DNA from: Struthidea cinerea
Taxonomy: Eukaryota; Chordata; Aves; Passeriformes; Corcoracidae
Reading direction: 5' to 3'
Assembly (NCBI GenBank): GCA_013397865.1
Contig: VZTI01002645.1
Coordinates: 42,027-106,026, forward strand
DNA length: 64,000 nt
Shown: in pieces, positions 1 through 11,560 of the stretch
Layout of the letters: each line of letters starts with the position of its first letter
Position numbering within the stretch: position 1 is the stretch's first letter
The notes under the pieces: generated by a model
Seen by the model: the letters and a program-made list of their open reading frames with translations, nothing else
Told to the model about the DNA's origin: nothing
Databases searched by the model: none
Made by a program: the position numbers and the translations under genes

Positions 1-1412
1 CCCCAATGTCTTATTTCAGGGAAAGAATTCCATGTCTCCAAATGTGCGGGCTGGTGGGGAATTAGTGCCCGGGGACAGAAATGGGGCACGGTTACACGAT
101 AACGAGATTGTATCAGCATGGAGTTATGTCTGTGCCTGTCCCGGGGGGCAGCGGGAAGGGATGCTGGGCTGAGAAGACCACGGCTGGAGGCTGCTGCTTC
201 CCTGGAAGTCTGGCTCTGGTGTTCTTGGAGGGATGCACAAGCAGCCAAGTAGGATAAATGCCCTCTGGGAGCAGAGTTTGGGGGGGTGTGTGTGAGTTAA
301 AGCCTGGGTGCAGGTGGGGCTCTTGCTGCTGTTTTGCTCCATCCCCAAGATGCCTGACTGGGAGATGTGCTGAAGGTGACGGTCCAGGGAGCGATGGACA
401 GGTTTTCCCTTTTTCTGGGGGGGCATTCTGGCAGCCTGGGTGTTGCTGGTCTCCTCCCTGGAGCAGGAGAGGAGCCGGTGCCAGCCTGGCCTGGAGCTGC
501 TCCACGGGACCTGAGGTGATGCTGGTGTGCAGCACTGAGCAGAGCTGAGACCCTGCAGGCAGCTGCTCAGGAAGGGTTTTGGGGGTTTGGCTCAGCCCTA
601 ACTCCTGGGGAACAGCTGGAGGAGCCTGGCTGCGGGGATGTGGTGATGCTACAGCTCCAAAGCCTGAAACTTTTTGATAGAGAGGAGGAAAACACGTCTG
701 CAAAACTGAGCACAGCCGTGCTGGCTTGTTGCGCGTTTAGAGCCGCACGTCAGGATGACTGCGGGTGCATTTTGGGGTAGGATGACTGCGGCAGGCTGTC
801 CCAGGCTGAGCCGGCACCAGAGGGGGAGGCATTGCCTCGGGATCGGTGTCGGCCTGCGGGGATGCACCGGCTGCTCCAGAAGTGAGGCCGCTTTCATGTC
901 CAGCCACGGCCTGCGCAGCTGGGCTGTCTGAACGCTAATTCGCACCATATTCCAACTGGCTGCTGGGGGTGGGTTTGGAGCAGCCCCAGGCTGCCGGGAT
1001 CCCTGAGAAAGCATTGCATTTCAGTTTTCCTCCCCGCTCTGCTTTCCCGGTGCCTGACACGCTCTGGGCGTGGGCACCGCCCCTCCCTCCCTTTCCTCTC
1101 CCAAATGCGGCCGGGGCTGGTGGAAATGCCGGAGCGGCATCTGGGAATTGTGTTGGGACTTGCACTGCTGGGCTTTGGAAGCGGCAGATGACGGGGTTAG
1201 CCGTGCTGGGGTGATAGGCAGGCTGAGGAGCTTCAATCCTGCTGCGTCCTGTGCTGGTGGGAAGGGAAACCAGCCCGCAGGAGCTGCTGCTTTCCTGAGC
1301 AGCCTGATCCGCGGATCTGAGGTGACCCGGGCCATAAATCAACGGCTCCTCTATTTCTGGGGGTTCTGATTTGGGCTCTGATTCAGTTTTGATGCACCTC
1401 TTTTTTTTAAAA

Positions 1413-1434
1413 GATATATACATATATATATATT
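1413..1434. repeat. (TA)n-like microsatellite
   Basis: Alternating TA with one CA interruption, flanked by T and A runs. Confidence 0.8.
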
Positions 1435-2889
1435 TTAATTCTTGCTGGAAGAAGTGTTTTTCCTGCGGGCTGGGATTTGCTCTGCTTTCCCTCCGGGAGC
1501 AGAAGGATCCCAGCAGCTCTGCCCCCCTCTGCAAACACTTGTCAAGACAGTAGTAATGTTACAAGTGGCTCATGCTTACATAGTGTTTATATTGACAGAT
1601 TGCAATGTTCTGCATAAATGTAACTGATCTGCCCCCTGCACGCAGGCAACAGGAACCCTCAAATGCTCACGGGGGGGAGAGGGAGGGAGGGGAAGCATAG
1701 CTTGCCCTAATTTACCAACACACCACTCCCGAGGGCCGCGCTGTGGGGTTTGGAGTGTGGGAAGCGCGGTGTATTTTTATTCCCTTTGGCAGGTGCGGAA
1801 TAGGTGCCCTGCTCTGCTGTAGGACAGGAACCTTGGCGTTCAGGCTGTAATTTTGTTAAGAGAGGCTTGGAAAAGAGCGGGATGTTGGACTTGAAGGGCT
1901 GTTCAGGAGCCGTGAGCACTCCGGGGTGGGTTCCTGAGCGGGGCGCGAAGTCACCGCGCCAGTTCCCGAGCTCCGCGTGGCCTCAGCTGGAATGTCACCT
2001 CCAACAGAAGCCATCCCACGGGCTCTGCCGCCTGTTTTTCCAGCCCGTGGGACCAGCACGGCTGGGGCAGGTCCCAGGAGTGTGTCCCTGTCACTGGAGG
2101 GTGGCATGGGGCCAGGTGCCGCGGCCTGCGCGCTCCTCCATGGCGTGGCTGGGCCGCGGTGGCTTTGCGGACGCGCCCGCCGGGCTCTGGCGTGTGTGAG
2201 ATGGAGCAGCTGCTTCCCAGCTTCCCAGCACAACCCAAAAAAACAAAACCTGGCCTCGGCTGGCGGGGCAGGAATGCGGCAGGCAGGCAAACACAGCTGG
2301 AGCAGCCGGAGGCAGCGCCTGGAGAAGGCGGCTTGGCCATCCCGCCCTGAGCGGTTCTGCTCTTGTTCTGCCTCTTGTTCCGCCTCTTCCACGCAGCTCT
2401 GGCGGGTTTGAGGTGCTGGATTTGGGGTTTTCCTTGGAGAACTGGAAGGGTTTGCCTGGTTTGCGTGGGGTTTTTTTTTTCCCCTGCCTTGCTTTTCTGG
2501 AGCTGGGTGGATTGTCACTGCTGCGAGTCCCGCCTGGCTTCTGGCCCGAAGTTGGCCTCTCTGGGTCAACTCAAAGCAGTGTTTAAGCTCCATTTCTTTG
2601 GAAAGGGAACCCCGTGCCCAGAAGCAGCATTTGCTTTGGAGGCGCTCGGAAGTGGCCCTGGATTTGATGATGAGGTGCCGCAAGGGTGGTGACAAAGCCA
2701 GGAGCATTTGGAAAAACAGCTGTGCCAGACCTGCACCTTCGTCCCTGGGGTGCAGGATTTGTCCCAAATTGGGCTGGGAAGCACCTGGAAGCTCCTCCTG
2801 CCTGCAGAGGATGCAGCAGCATTAACTCAGACAGGAATTAGTATTTTTTTTGGCTTAAGTAAGGGATCGACCACGTTGCTTGACATTTT

Positions 2890-2935
2890 GGAACCACTGC
2901 CTTGTGCCTCAGTTTCCCTCCCCTGGGGCAGTTTC
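2890..2935 (+). repeat. Possible MIR SINE relic
   Basis: The run GTGCCTCAGTTTCCC matches the conserved 3' part of MIR-type SINEs. Similarity fades outside about 40 bases, so this is only a weak call. Confidence 0.25.
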
Positions 2936-3239
2936 TCTCTGAACTCAGGTTAATGATGAGCATTGTTGCAGCCTCCGTGTCCAAATACTGCATTTTTCTT
3001 TTTCCCAGAGCGGTAGATGACACCTTGGAGGGGGACGATGGCTCGTTAGGAGAGCATTGAGTGGGTACCTGGCAAAGCAGGAGGCCGGCGACTTCCTTTA
3101 GCCTGACTGGTGATGCAGAACCAGAGACCACGAATCCACAGGACTCTGGTCTCCTGCTGAAAGGCCTGGTCAATGATTAACTTGATTTCTGGAAGCTGCT
3201 GACAACAGTAAAAGGGAGTCCAGCCCCACAGCCCCAACA

Positions 3240-3345
3240 CAAAAAGCCCCTGAGTGTTTAATAATTAAAGGCCTTGTGCTTTATCGGGGTAATGAGAATC
3301 GCCTTGGGGCTTATTCAGTGGCAGGTAATTGAATTAGGCTGTGGG
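3240..3345. promoter_or_regulatory. Candidate noncoding regulatory island
   Basis: Unique, AT-rich sequence with TAATTA (in aataattaaagg), GGTAATGAG, and GGTAATTGAATTAG homeodomain-type cores within about 100 bases. Its texture contrasts with the GC-rich neighbours. Function is inferred from composition only. Confidence 0.25.
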
Positions 3346-3528
3346 ATTGGGAAGGGGGAGGAAGTTAAGTGGAAAGTCTGGAAGACTGCACGGGGAAGCC
3401 TCTGTGATGCTGCTCAGCCTGAATCTTTCTGACCAGAGCGGGTTCTGTCAGTTTTTTTGCTGCTTTCTTAATTTTTCTGTCTAATTCACTGTGCCGGCAG
3501 GCTTGGTGTAGCTGCCTCTTGGAGAACC

Positions 3529-3920
3529 ATGGAATGGGTTGGGTTGGGAAAGACTTTCTGGTTCCATCCTCTGGTTCCTTCTAGGATCAGATGAGGGAAG
3601 GCTACAAAAACCCCAGCGAGTCATGAGAAGAACCTGCCATGGGCAGGGACACCTCCCACTATCCCAGGCTGCCCCAAGCCCTGTCCAACCTGGCCTTGGA
3701 CACTTCCAGGGATCCAGGGGCAGCCACAGCTTCTCTGGGAATTCCATCCCAGCCCCTCCTCACCCCCACAGGGAAGGATTTCCTCCTAATGCCTCCTCTA
3801 AACCTTTTCACTTTAAAACACTCCCACTTATCCTATCACTGTCTACCTGTGTAAAAAGTCCTTCCCAGCTCCCTTGCAGATATTCCTGGCCCAGGGATGC
3901 TCCATTCCAGTCCCTTCGTT
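3529..3920 (-). mobile_element. CR1 LINE 3' fragment with unusual internal segment
   Basis: Read on the + strand this is the reverse complement of a CR1 3' end: gggttgggttggg, then CATGGGCAGGGACACC, CTTGGACACTTCCAGGG, and the distal part ending near 3920. The usual TTAAAGATCATC stretch is replaced by a 59-base segment at 3575-3633 that recurs inverted at 6651-6709. Confidence 0.85.
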
Positions 3921-4999
3921 TAAGGACGTGGTGACAGTGTCATTATTCCTGATAAATGTTGATATTTAAACATTCTTTAAGGGTTTTTTTAGTGGAAGAT
4001 CTGAGTCAGAGGAAGCTGCTGAACTTCAGATGTCATGGAGGCAGCTGGGCAGCCAGAGGAGGTGCTGGACCTGTGGACATCACTGGGGTTTCCACAGAGT
4101 GAGGCATTTGTGGTCCAGAGCTGCACAGGGGGTGGTGGGACACGGAAATCTTGGCTCGGGATGAAGCTGAAGATGGGATTTGCCTTCCCTGTCTCCCGTT
4201 GCATCCCTGTGCCCTGATGCCTCCTAAGAGGGAGTGAGTTAGGCTGGAAGGGGATTTTGAAGATGTTAAATTGGAATATCCCCACCTGGGAGGGGGGAGA
4301 GTTTTGAACGTCAGAACTCTGGGGTCACCAGAGGCGGGAGGACTTCTGCTGCCAGAAGCTCCAGGTAGATGCTCTCTGCTCCAGTTACACGGAATAACGT
4401 GGCCCCTGCAGGGCTCGGATTCTGTGGCCACCTGAGCTCTGTAGAGGAGAAAGGGGCCAGCTCTTCCCCTGATGTTTGAGGGGAGGACTTGGTGCATTAG
4501 AAGTGTCTTGATCTGCTCTCTCTCCGTTTCTGACCCTGTGGCTCTGGCTGCCTCCTGAGAGACCCCTCTGGAGTGGGATGGCACTGTGCTCATGCTGAAG
4601 CCTTCTGTCGGACACAAACTTCCCAAGTTCCCAACTTCCAGGGGGGTGTTGGAGCAATCCAAGAAGTCTCCTGGACCTGGTTTTCCAGCCTGAAACCTGC
4701 TGAGCCTCTGGCTCCCCTCTGCACTGACACAGCCCCTTCTCTCTGCAGCCAAAAAAGCTCTCTCGTGGCCCGTGGTGTGTTCACACGACTGGTTCCTCGG
4801 TCTGAGGAGCCCTCGAGCACAGGACCTGTTGTTTGCACTCTTAAATGGTCTTGAGGGGGCCACAGCTCCCCCTGAAGAATGTGGCTGCAGGTCCTGGACC
4901 AACATGAGCCAGGTAGGATCCGTTTTCCTGACTTCTTCCGGAGCTCAGGAGCCAGCTCAGGTCAAGTTGAGAGGGCCCAGAAATGATTAGGATTATTAT

Positions 5000-5230
5000 T
5001 ATGGAAAGGGTTAACCCTTTAGGAGCTTTTTTTGACGTCAAGATGCAAATTTTCTTTTCCTCTTCTCCTGTTTCTGGCTGTGCTTTTTAAGGTTCCTTCA
5101 GATGGTGGCTGTAAGCGCTAATGAGCCTTATCTCTCCAGATACTGTCATAAAACACACTTATGAAGTTTATCAGCTCAGCGAGCTTTACATTTTATTGTA
5201 ACGCGTGTTTGCACTTCCCTAAGTGGAACA
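5000..5230. promoter_or_regulatory. Candidate enhancer: palindrome, CRE and octamer cluster
   Basis: A perfect 16-bp palindrome AAAGGGTTAACCCTTT (5005-5020) is followed by a full cAMP response element TGACGTCA (5033-5040) and an exact octamer ATGCAAAT (5043-5050). About 130 bases of repeat-free AT-rich sequence follow, with homeodomain (gctaatgag) and GATA-type (cttatct, gtttatcag) cores. The location in presumed intron 1 suggests WNT9A control, but conservation is untested. Confidence 0.4.
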
Positions 5231-6374
5231 GGGAGTATTTTGGCTCCGTGGATAAACACAGCAGTTACAGGGTTTGCTGGAGCTGAGAGAAAAATCTATC
5301 CTGATTTTTTTTTTTTTATTTTATTTTCCTTCTTTTTTCCCCCTCAGCTCTTGCCGGGAACTCTTGTTTCAGATGGATCAGGCAGCTCCTGCGTGTCCTC
5401 TGTAGCCTTCCAGTCTGGTGTGATCATAAATAATTCTTCTCTAAGGTGTGGGGAATATTTTGTTAATTTGGTTGCTGAAGGGTTTTAGGGGAAGGGGAAA
5501 TGACAGGTTAAAAAAAAAAAAAACCGAACTCTTTTTTTGGGAAGAACACAGAGGAAAATACCTTTTCTCTCCGTCCACCACAGAACGTGCAAACTCAGCA
5601 GTATCTGAGTCTGTGCTGGCTTGGGATGCAGCACGGAGTACCCAATTCCTCTTGATTCCCAACAAGCTGGATGGGAGTCGGCAGGAATTTTATGAGCAGG
5701 TTCATTTGGCCTAGCTGATTAAAACAGCGTTAATTGGGCAGCCACGTGGTCATGGAGTTTGGGGTGGAAGTTGCTCTGATTTCTGCATTTGCCAAGCCCC
5801 GGATGCAGGAGTTTCCCCGACTGGAGCAAAACTTTCCTTTCTTGGAAAGACTTCTTGGGGTCTTCCAGAGAGTGAAGCAGCAAAATCGGCCACGGAGCGT
5901 AGCAGGAGGTGGCTTTTTGCGATGTGGAGCAACACGTGATTTCCCCTGGGCATGAATGAAGCTCTGAAAGAAGCCCACAGGGATATCTGAGCTTAGCTTA
6001 AAACCCTGCCTGGTGGTCCTGGCTGAGGCAGTCCTGGGAGCAACGGGCAGGAGTTGAACCAGAACCTTTGCCTGCTGTTGAAATTCTGGGAATCTCTGTG
6101 GAGCAGCCTCCCAGCGCAAGGAGGGTCAAGGCACTGTTGTTTTCAAGGCCCACATCGTTGTGGAAGGGGTCAATTGATGAGCGAAAGAAAGAATACTCGA
6201 AAACGAGCTTATTTTGAAGTATTTTTGAGTCTGACCCCTCCCTGGGTGGTGCATGGGAGGTGACACGGGTGACAGAGAGGAATTGCTCTGGAGCACAGAG
6301 CCCACAGCTCAACACTGGGATTTCTGCTGCTGGATCTTCAGCGCCTCTTCGCTCTGGCCATGGAGACACCTCAG

Positions 6375-6655
6375 AGCTCCTTCCAATCCTTAAAGGGGCT
6401 CCAGGAGAGCTGGAGAGGGACTTTGGCAAGGGATGGAGGGACAGGACGAGGGGGAATGGCTTCCCACTGCCAAAGAGCAGGATAAAATGGGACATTGGGA
6501 AAAAATCCTTTCCTGTGAGGGTGGTGAGGCCCTGGCACAGGGTGCCCAGAGAAGCCGTGGCTGCCCCTGGATCCCTGGGAGTGTCCAAGGCCAGGCTGGA
6601 CAGGGCTTGGAGCAGCCTGGGACAGTGGAAGGTGTCCCTGCCCATGGCAGGTTCT
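6375..6655 (+). mobile_element. CR1 LINE 3' fragment
   Basis: Sense CR1 3' end with CTGGAGAGGGACTTTGGCAA, GGCACAGGGTGCCCAGAGAA, GTGTCCAAGGCCAGGCTGG and GTGTCCCTGCCCATGGCAG. It breaks off there and joins the same non-CR1 segment found at 3575-3633, in opposite orientation. Confidence 0.9.
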
Positions 6656-7247
6656 TCTCATGACTCGCTGGGGTTTTTGTAGCCGTCCCTCACCTGATCC
6701 TAGAAGGAACAGCACAGAGGCATCGCTGTGCCCTGCTCCTCACGGTTTGCCTGCAGCTAATTCCCGCTGTAGACCGCAGTGGGAACCCCTGTTGCCACCC
6801 CCTGCGGAGTTGGGGGCATTGTTTTTTCGCTGTTTAAATATCCTCACTGCCATCTCCTTTTGCAGATTGATTATTTTTGTTTTTAAAGATTGATGATCTG
6901 ATGTTCGGTGTTGCAACAAAACAAAGCCAGGCAGCCCTGGGGGTGCGACTGCACTTTTTTTTTTGAGATTGCAGCTGAAGATTTTTAGGTGAAGGTGGCT
7001 CTCTTCAGAGGACCCTGTGGGGCTTTCCAGCCCTGTTTTAGGATCACTGTCGGCAAACACCTTGCTCCCAGAAGTGTCCGAGGTGTGAAGTTTAATTTTC
7101 CGGACATCGGGTGGTTCTCCTTGGCTGTGGCTGAAGCTGAGCCTTGGGGTGGCTTCATTTTGCCCTGGTGACCATGCAATGCCACACTTGGGATCCGTGG
7201 GAGATCCCTGGCAGCTGACTGCTCTCGGGGTGAGACGTTTTGGAGTG

Positions 7248-7295
7248 GATTTACCGCGCGGCACCTTGGCGCTGGAGCTCCTCGCTGCCTGCAGG
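7248..7295. repeat. 48-bp direct repeat, left copy
   Basis: It begins gatttaccgcgcg and ends cgctgcctgcagg. It matches 7781-7828 at 45 of 48 positions, with the differences confined to three adjacent bases. Confidence 0.9.
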
Positions 7296-7304
7296 TGCTT
7301 CTGG

Positions 7305-7600
7305 GTGCTGATCTGGCTAGCTCGGTGTCCTGGCACCCAGCATTCTCTGCCTGCCCTAGGCGGAGGCTGGACGGGACCGATCCGGACGGGTGAATCCCCG
7401 GACGAGTTCGCCTCGACCCCCGGTAGCTATAACGCGCCGAGGAGGAAAGGAAAAGGCGGAGGGGGTCTCCGTGGAGTCCAAGGGTTTATTGAGCGTGGTA
7501 GAAACCACGGAGCAATCCCCCAGCCACGTGGTGTGGGGGCCGTTTTGTACCCCCACAGCACGGGCGTGGAAAACACACAGTAGCCAGTAACCAGGGCGGG
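7305..7600 (-). mobile_element. Probable solo LTR, minus strand
   Basis: On the minus strand this reads as U3 with GGGGGTACAAAACGGCCCCC, then a poly(A) signal CAATAAA (TTTATT at 7486-7491 on the + strand), then a GC-rich U5. The CpG density exceeds that of the surroundings, as expected for a young retroviral LTR. Exact ends are unclear, and no adjacent gag, pol or env reading frame was recognised. A 48-bp direct repeat lies on both sides. Confidence 0.5.
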
Positions 7601-7780
7601 GAGCAGGAATCACAGCAAATGGGGTAAGGAGTAGGTGGGGAGAACGGAAGCCAGTGGTGGGGCACGGTTTACAGCTTTTGGGGTGTTCTCTGTGCTTTCA
7701 GGGCTTCTGCAGCTTTATGAGCCTCAAACCAGAGGACTTTATGGTCCCCTTGGTTCTGCTGGTGATGGCTCACCGCAACA

Positions 7781-7828
7781 GATTTACCGCGCGAGGCCTT
7801 GGCGCTGGAGCTCCTCGCTGCCTGCAGG
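7781..7828. repeat. 48-bp direct repeat, right copy
   Basis: Partner of 7248-7295, offset by 533 bases. The two copies bracket the probable LTR. Too long to be a retroviral target-site duplication. Confidence 0.9.
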
Positions 7829-10768
7829 AAGGGTCGCTGGGTTGTTCGCAGGAGCTCTGCCAGATTCCCAGAGGGGGAAACATTTTGTTTTCCCCGCCAG
7901 ATCTTGCTTTGGGTTCAGTGTCTCCTGATTCCCGTGGAGAACCAGTCAGTTGTGTCTCCCATGGGCACGGAACCTCTCCCAAGGGGGTGGGGGGTGAGAG
8001 CTCATCAGACAAAGCCTTGAAAACTACTCAGGTAATCAAAGAAAATGTGTTTCCACTCTAGTTTAACAGAAAGGCCCCACAGTATTTTGGTGTTTCTCAG
8101 CTTCTCTACATCCTGCTCCATGGTATGAGGTATCCCAGCCCATCCTGGTGGGATTGGGAGCCAGCTCAGTGATCGCCCTTGGGATGAGCGTCCACCTTGG
8201 ACTGGATCCACTGGTGTTGGCTGCAGGGCCTCTCCCAGGGCGATCCACGACTTCAGGGACCTTTCCCAGCTCAGGAACACGGAGTTCAGCTGCTCTCCAG
8301 CGCTGCCCATCTCCTCTGTCAGGAAACCCAATCCTGCAGCCCAAACCCCTCTGGGGACAGTTCACCAGAACTGATACTTGATTTAAAAGAACTGGCTTGT
8401 TTGGCTTAATCTTGACAAAATTCTTTTCTAGCCCTAATCCTCTCCCAGTGTAAGGTGAGATCGTGGAATACCTGGCAAACGTAGAGCTCGGCTCTCTCTC
8501 CCTGCAATCTCTGGGCCTCTCTGCAATCAAAGGTGAGGGGGGTAGGGGCGTTTTCAGCCCCTGCCAAAGATAAATCTCCTGCTGGGAGCAAGCAGGGAGC
8601 TCTTTCCCAGTCTGTGGTTAACAAGTTGATCTGACAGGCCAGAGGTGAAGCAGCCACTTGAGCTGAATTACAGGCTCTGACCAAAGATCCAACACTTCCT
8701 CTGGCTCATTAGCACAGCTGTGCTGCGTCCCTGGGGACTATTTCTATCTTCTGGCTTGTCCCATGTTGACTCTGGAAATCCGGAGGCTTAGCGTGAGTTT
8801 GGAGAGAGGGCTGGAGCTGAAGAGCTGCCCCTGGGAGGGTGTGAGCTGCACTGAGGAAGGCTTTGAGCAGCCCCTGTGGTCAGCGTTACGAGCTGTGATG
8901 TCCATACCGGTTTGTGGAGCGGAGGAAAATGGGTTTCTGGGCGGGGTCCTGCCTCTCTGCAAGGTGCAGGACGGATGCTGGGCTGAAGGGACGCTGCTTG
9001 GAGGGGAGTGGGACCAGCCATAGTCCCACACTTGCTGGATCAACAGCTCTGCTGAGCTGGCAGAGGGATCAGCAACCCTGAATCTATGTTGTGAAAGGAA
9101 CTGCAGTGTCTGGGGGGATTTTGTGTTCCCAGTGTACGGACTGGGTTCAGCAGGGCTGTCCCAGACGCGCTGGGTGGGAGGCACCAGGGTAGGAGAAGGG
9201 CATCCTCCCTCAGCGCCGCGTCCCTGGGGCCGCTCGAGGCTCGCGGAAAATCTGAGACTGGCGCTGGGAGGGGGGAGCTGAGCTGACAGCGGGGCCTTGG
9301 CTGACTCATGGGGACAAAAACGCCTCAGTTTGGGACTGCACGGGCTCGGTGACCCCATTGCACCGTGGCTCTGGGTGTTTTTTGCCAGGGGCTGGATGTT
9401 CCCCCTCACAGAGCGGGGCAGAGGAGTGGGGGGTGACTCCCTCTGCTCCCAGAGGCTCCAGGGAGCTGGGATGAGGTGAGCTGCTCCCAGGGATGCTCTG
9501 CTGCTGTTGGACCGGGCAGGGGCAGGGATGGGTCAGTGGCCTTGTCCGAACAGCTGCTCCTCCCTGCCTGCGTGGGGCTGTTTGCTCTGCTCCCAGAGCT
9601 CTCTGGAGGCTCCTTTTGAGTGCTTGTGATCGCAGTGGCTCTAAAGCTGGTGTCTGACCTGTCTGGATGTGTTCATTTTTGCCCAGCTGTGGGTGAAGGG
9701 AGTGGAGATCGCTCAGGATCTGCGTGGCTTTGGGTGCTTCGGCCGTGGCACCGGGCTGTTCTCACGGTGAGCAGGCTCTGAGCCGAGTCAGGGGTTTGGC
9801 GCACATCCTTTGGCTCTTCTTAGAGCCCCAAAAGGCTGTTGGACTATGGATTATGTCTGAAAATGCCCTCAGTTTGTGCCTGGCAAAGCAGAGCCCGCTG
9901 GGTTGGAGTTTCTCCTCCTGCTGCAGCAGTAAAGGGGATCCAAAGACAAATTTATGGGAATCCTCCTGCTGACTTGGTGAGCTCTGAAGTGTTTAAGAGC
10001 AGGAAACACCAAGCTTCAGCCCACCAGGTCTGGCTGCAAAACAAGATGGGTGGCGCAGGCTTCACTTTCGGGGTGCAGCATTGCATCTGCTCTCCTTTTC
10101 CAGAGCCTGGCTGGGAGATGCGTGGCTGGATTTGCAGGGCAGCTGCTGCCCTTGCTTCAAGCACCAGCCACACGTTGCTCTTGCTCCTGTCAGCTGCCCG
10201 AGCTCCTCTGTTTGTGTGTCTAAAACTCGAAGGCTGGGAGAAGGAAGAAACCTGACCAGTGCAATGGAAACCTTCAATTCCCCGCGGTCCCAGGAGGAGA
10301 AGAGCAGCTCCAGGCTGGAGCTAGGAATGAACTCCGTTTGTACACTGCCTCGCCTCTCCGGGAGGAGCGGCAGCCAGGAAAAATATCAACAGTTCCATTA
10401 AAAAGTCTGCTGGTTTGCTAAAGTAGTGGGATAAACATACCTGTAGGTAAAACAGCCCGAACCGCACAGGAAACATTAACGGGAGCGAACACACGCAGCC
10501 TCGCGGCCTCTCCCTGCGGATCTCCCCGATAAAAAACACTGCGTCCATGGCGATGGGGACATCAAACAGCAGCTGGGGGGATTATTCTTAGCTGGGGAAG
10601 GACTGGCTTGTGTGAAACAGGGGCTCGGTGGTTTCCTAGAAAGGCAAAACCTGGGCTGAGCCTGCCCTGCGTTGCTGCCTGGCCAGGGGCAGGGGGCTGG
10701 AGTGAAAAATCGAGGCAGGATGTGGTTTGGGGTGGTTGGTAGCTCTCTGTTTGGGTGTTTTTTGGGTT

Positions 10769-10790
10769 TGTTTTTTTTTTTTTTTTTTTG
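10769..10790. repeat. Poly-T tract
   Basis: An uninterrupted T run next to G/T-rich sequence; no attached element was recognised. Confidence 0.8.
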
Positions 10791-11249
10791 CCCCTTCTTA
10801 GCTTTCTGATCCCTGTTTCTGGGGGAACTGTGTGAGGCTGACCCGCTTTTGCTCTAACCAGTGGGAAAGCTGGGATGAAAACCAGTGGGAAGTGGGAAAC
10901 ACCCTGGGAGCTTGCAGAAGAGCGTGGTGGGTGTGGTAGCACTAAATGGGGGATCCAACCACCCCCGGCCATCAGCGTGGGGTGGAGTTGGCCCCTTCCC
11001 ACCTGCACAGACCCCAGGCCCATCCCCTGACCCCTTTGCGACAGCGGGAACGGAGGGAGGACCTGTATTTCGTGTTTCAGTGAGGGGACGTGAGCCTTGA
11101 GCGTGGCCTGAGTGGGAGATGCTGCCAGCACTTCTTGGAGCGGTGAGCTGCCCATAAAACCCAACTTCCCCTTGGCCATGCCCAGCAAACATGGCCTGCC
11201 CAGAAAATCCGTGTGGAAAATGCCTTTGGTTGCAACCAGATGGCACCTG

Positions 11250-11560
11250 TCAAGCACAGGGAGACATTTCTATTAGTGCTCTTACTGGAGTGTTTTGGAT
11301 CCCTCCCAGGCCAGAGCTGTCCTCCCCGAGGCAGATTGATGGGATTATTGCATGCTAGAGACAGTCCCTGCGCTCCCGGGCCTCATCTGCACAGCCACTT
11401 AGCACGACTAATCTGAACTGACTTTTAAAGTGGATTAGTTCAATTACTCTTAACTAGCCCTGGTGGAAACGCTCTCCTTGGGGATTAAAGATCCTTAATT
11501 CACTTTAACAGACTTGATTTCAATGCAAAGCAGGCTAAACTGAATTAAGGGCACTTCAGA
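11250..11560. promoter_or_regulatory. Candidate enhancer with repeated bicoid-type sites
   Basis: GGATTA occurs at 11342-11347, 11432-11437 and 11482-11487. ACTAATC at 11407-11413 mirrors GATTAGT at 11433-11439. These are PITX/OTX-type cores. The sequence is free of CR1 and AT-rich, with several TTAATT/AATTAC cores between. Function is inferred. Confidence 0.35.

Noticed and set aside
935..1534. A 199-residue open frame on the minus strand
   Set aside because: It crosses a TA microsatellite and A-rich tract and has no family resemblance.
1856..2767. A 303-residue open frame on the minus strand
   Set aside because: It lies in GC-rich sequence with few stop codons, has Pro/Ala/Arg/Ser-biased low-complexity content, no recognisable domain and no splice context.
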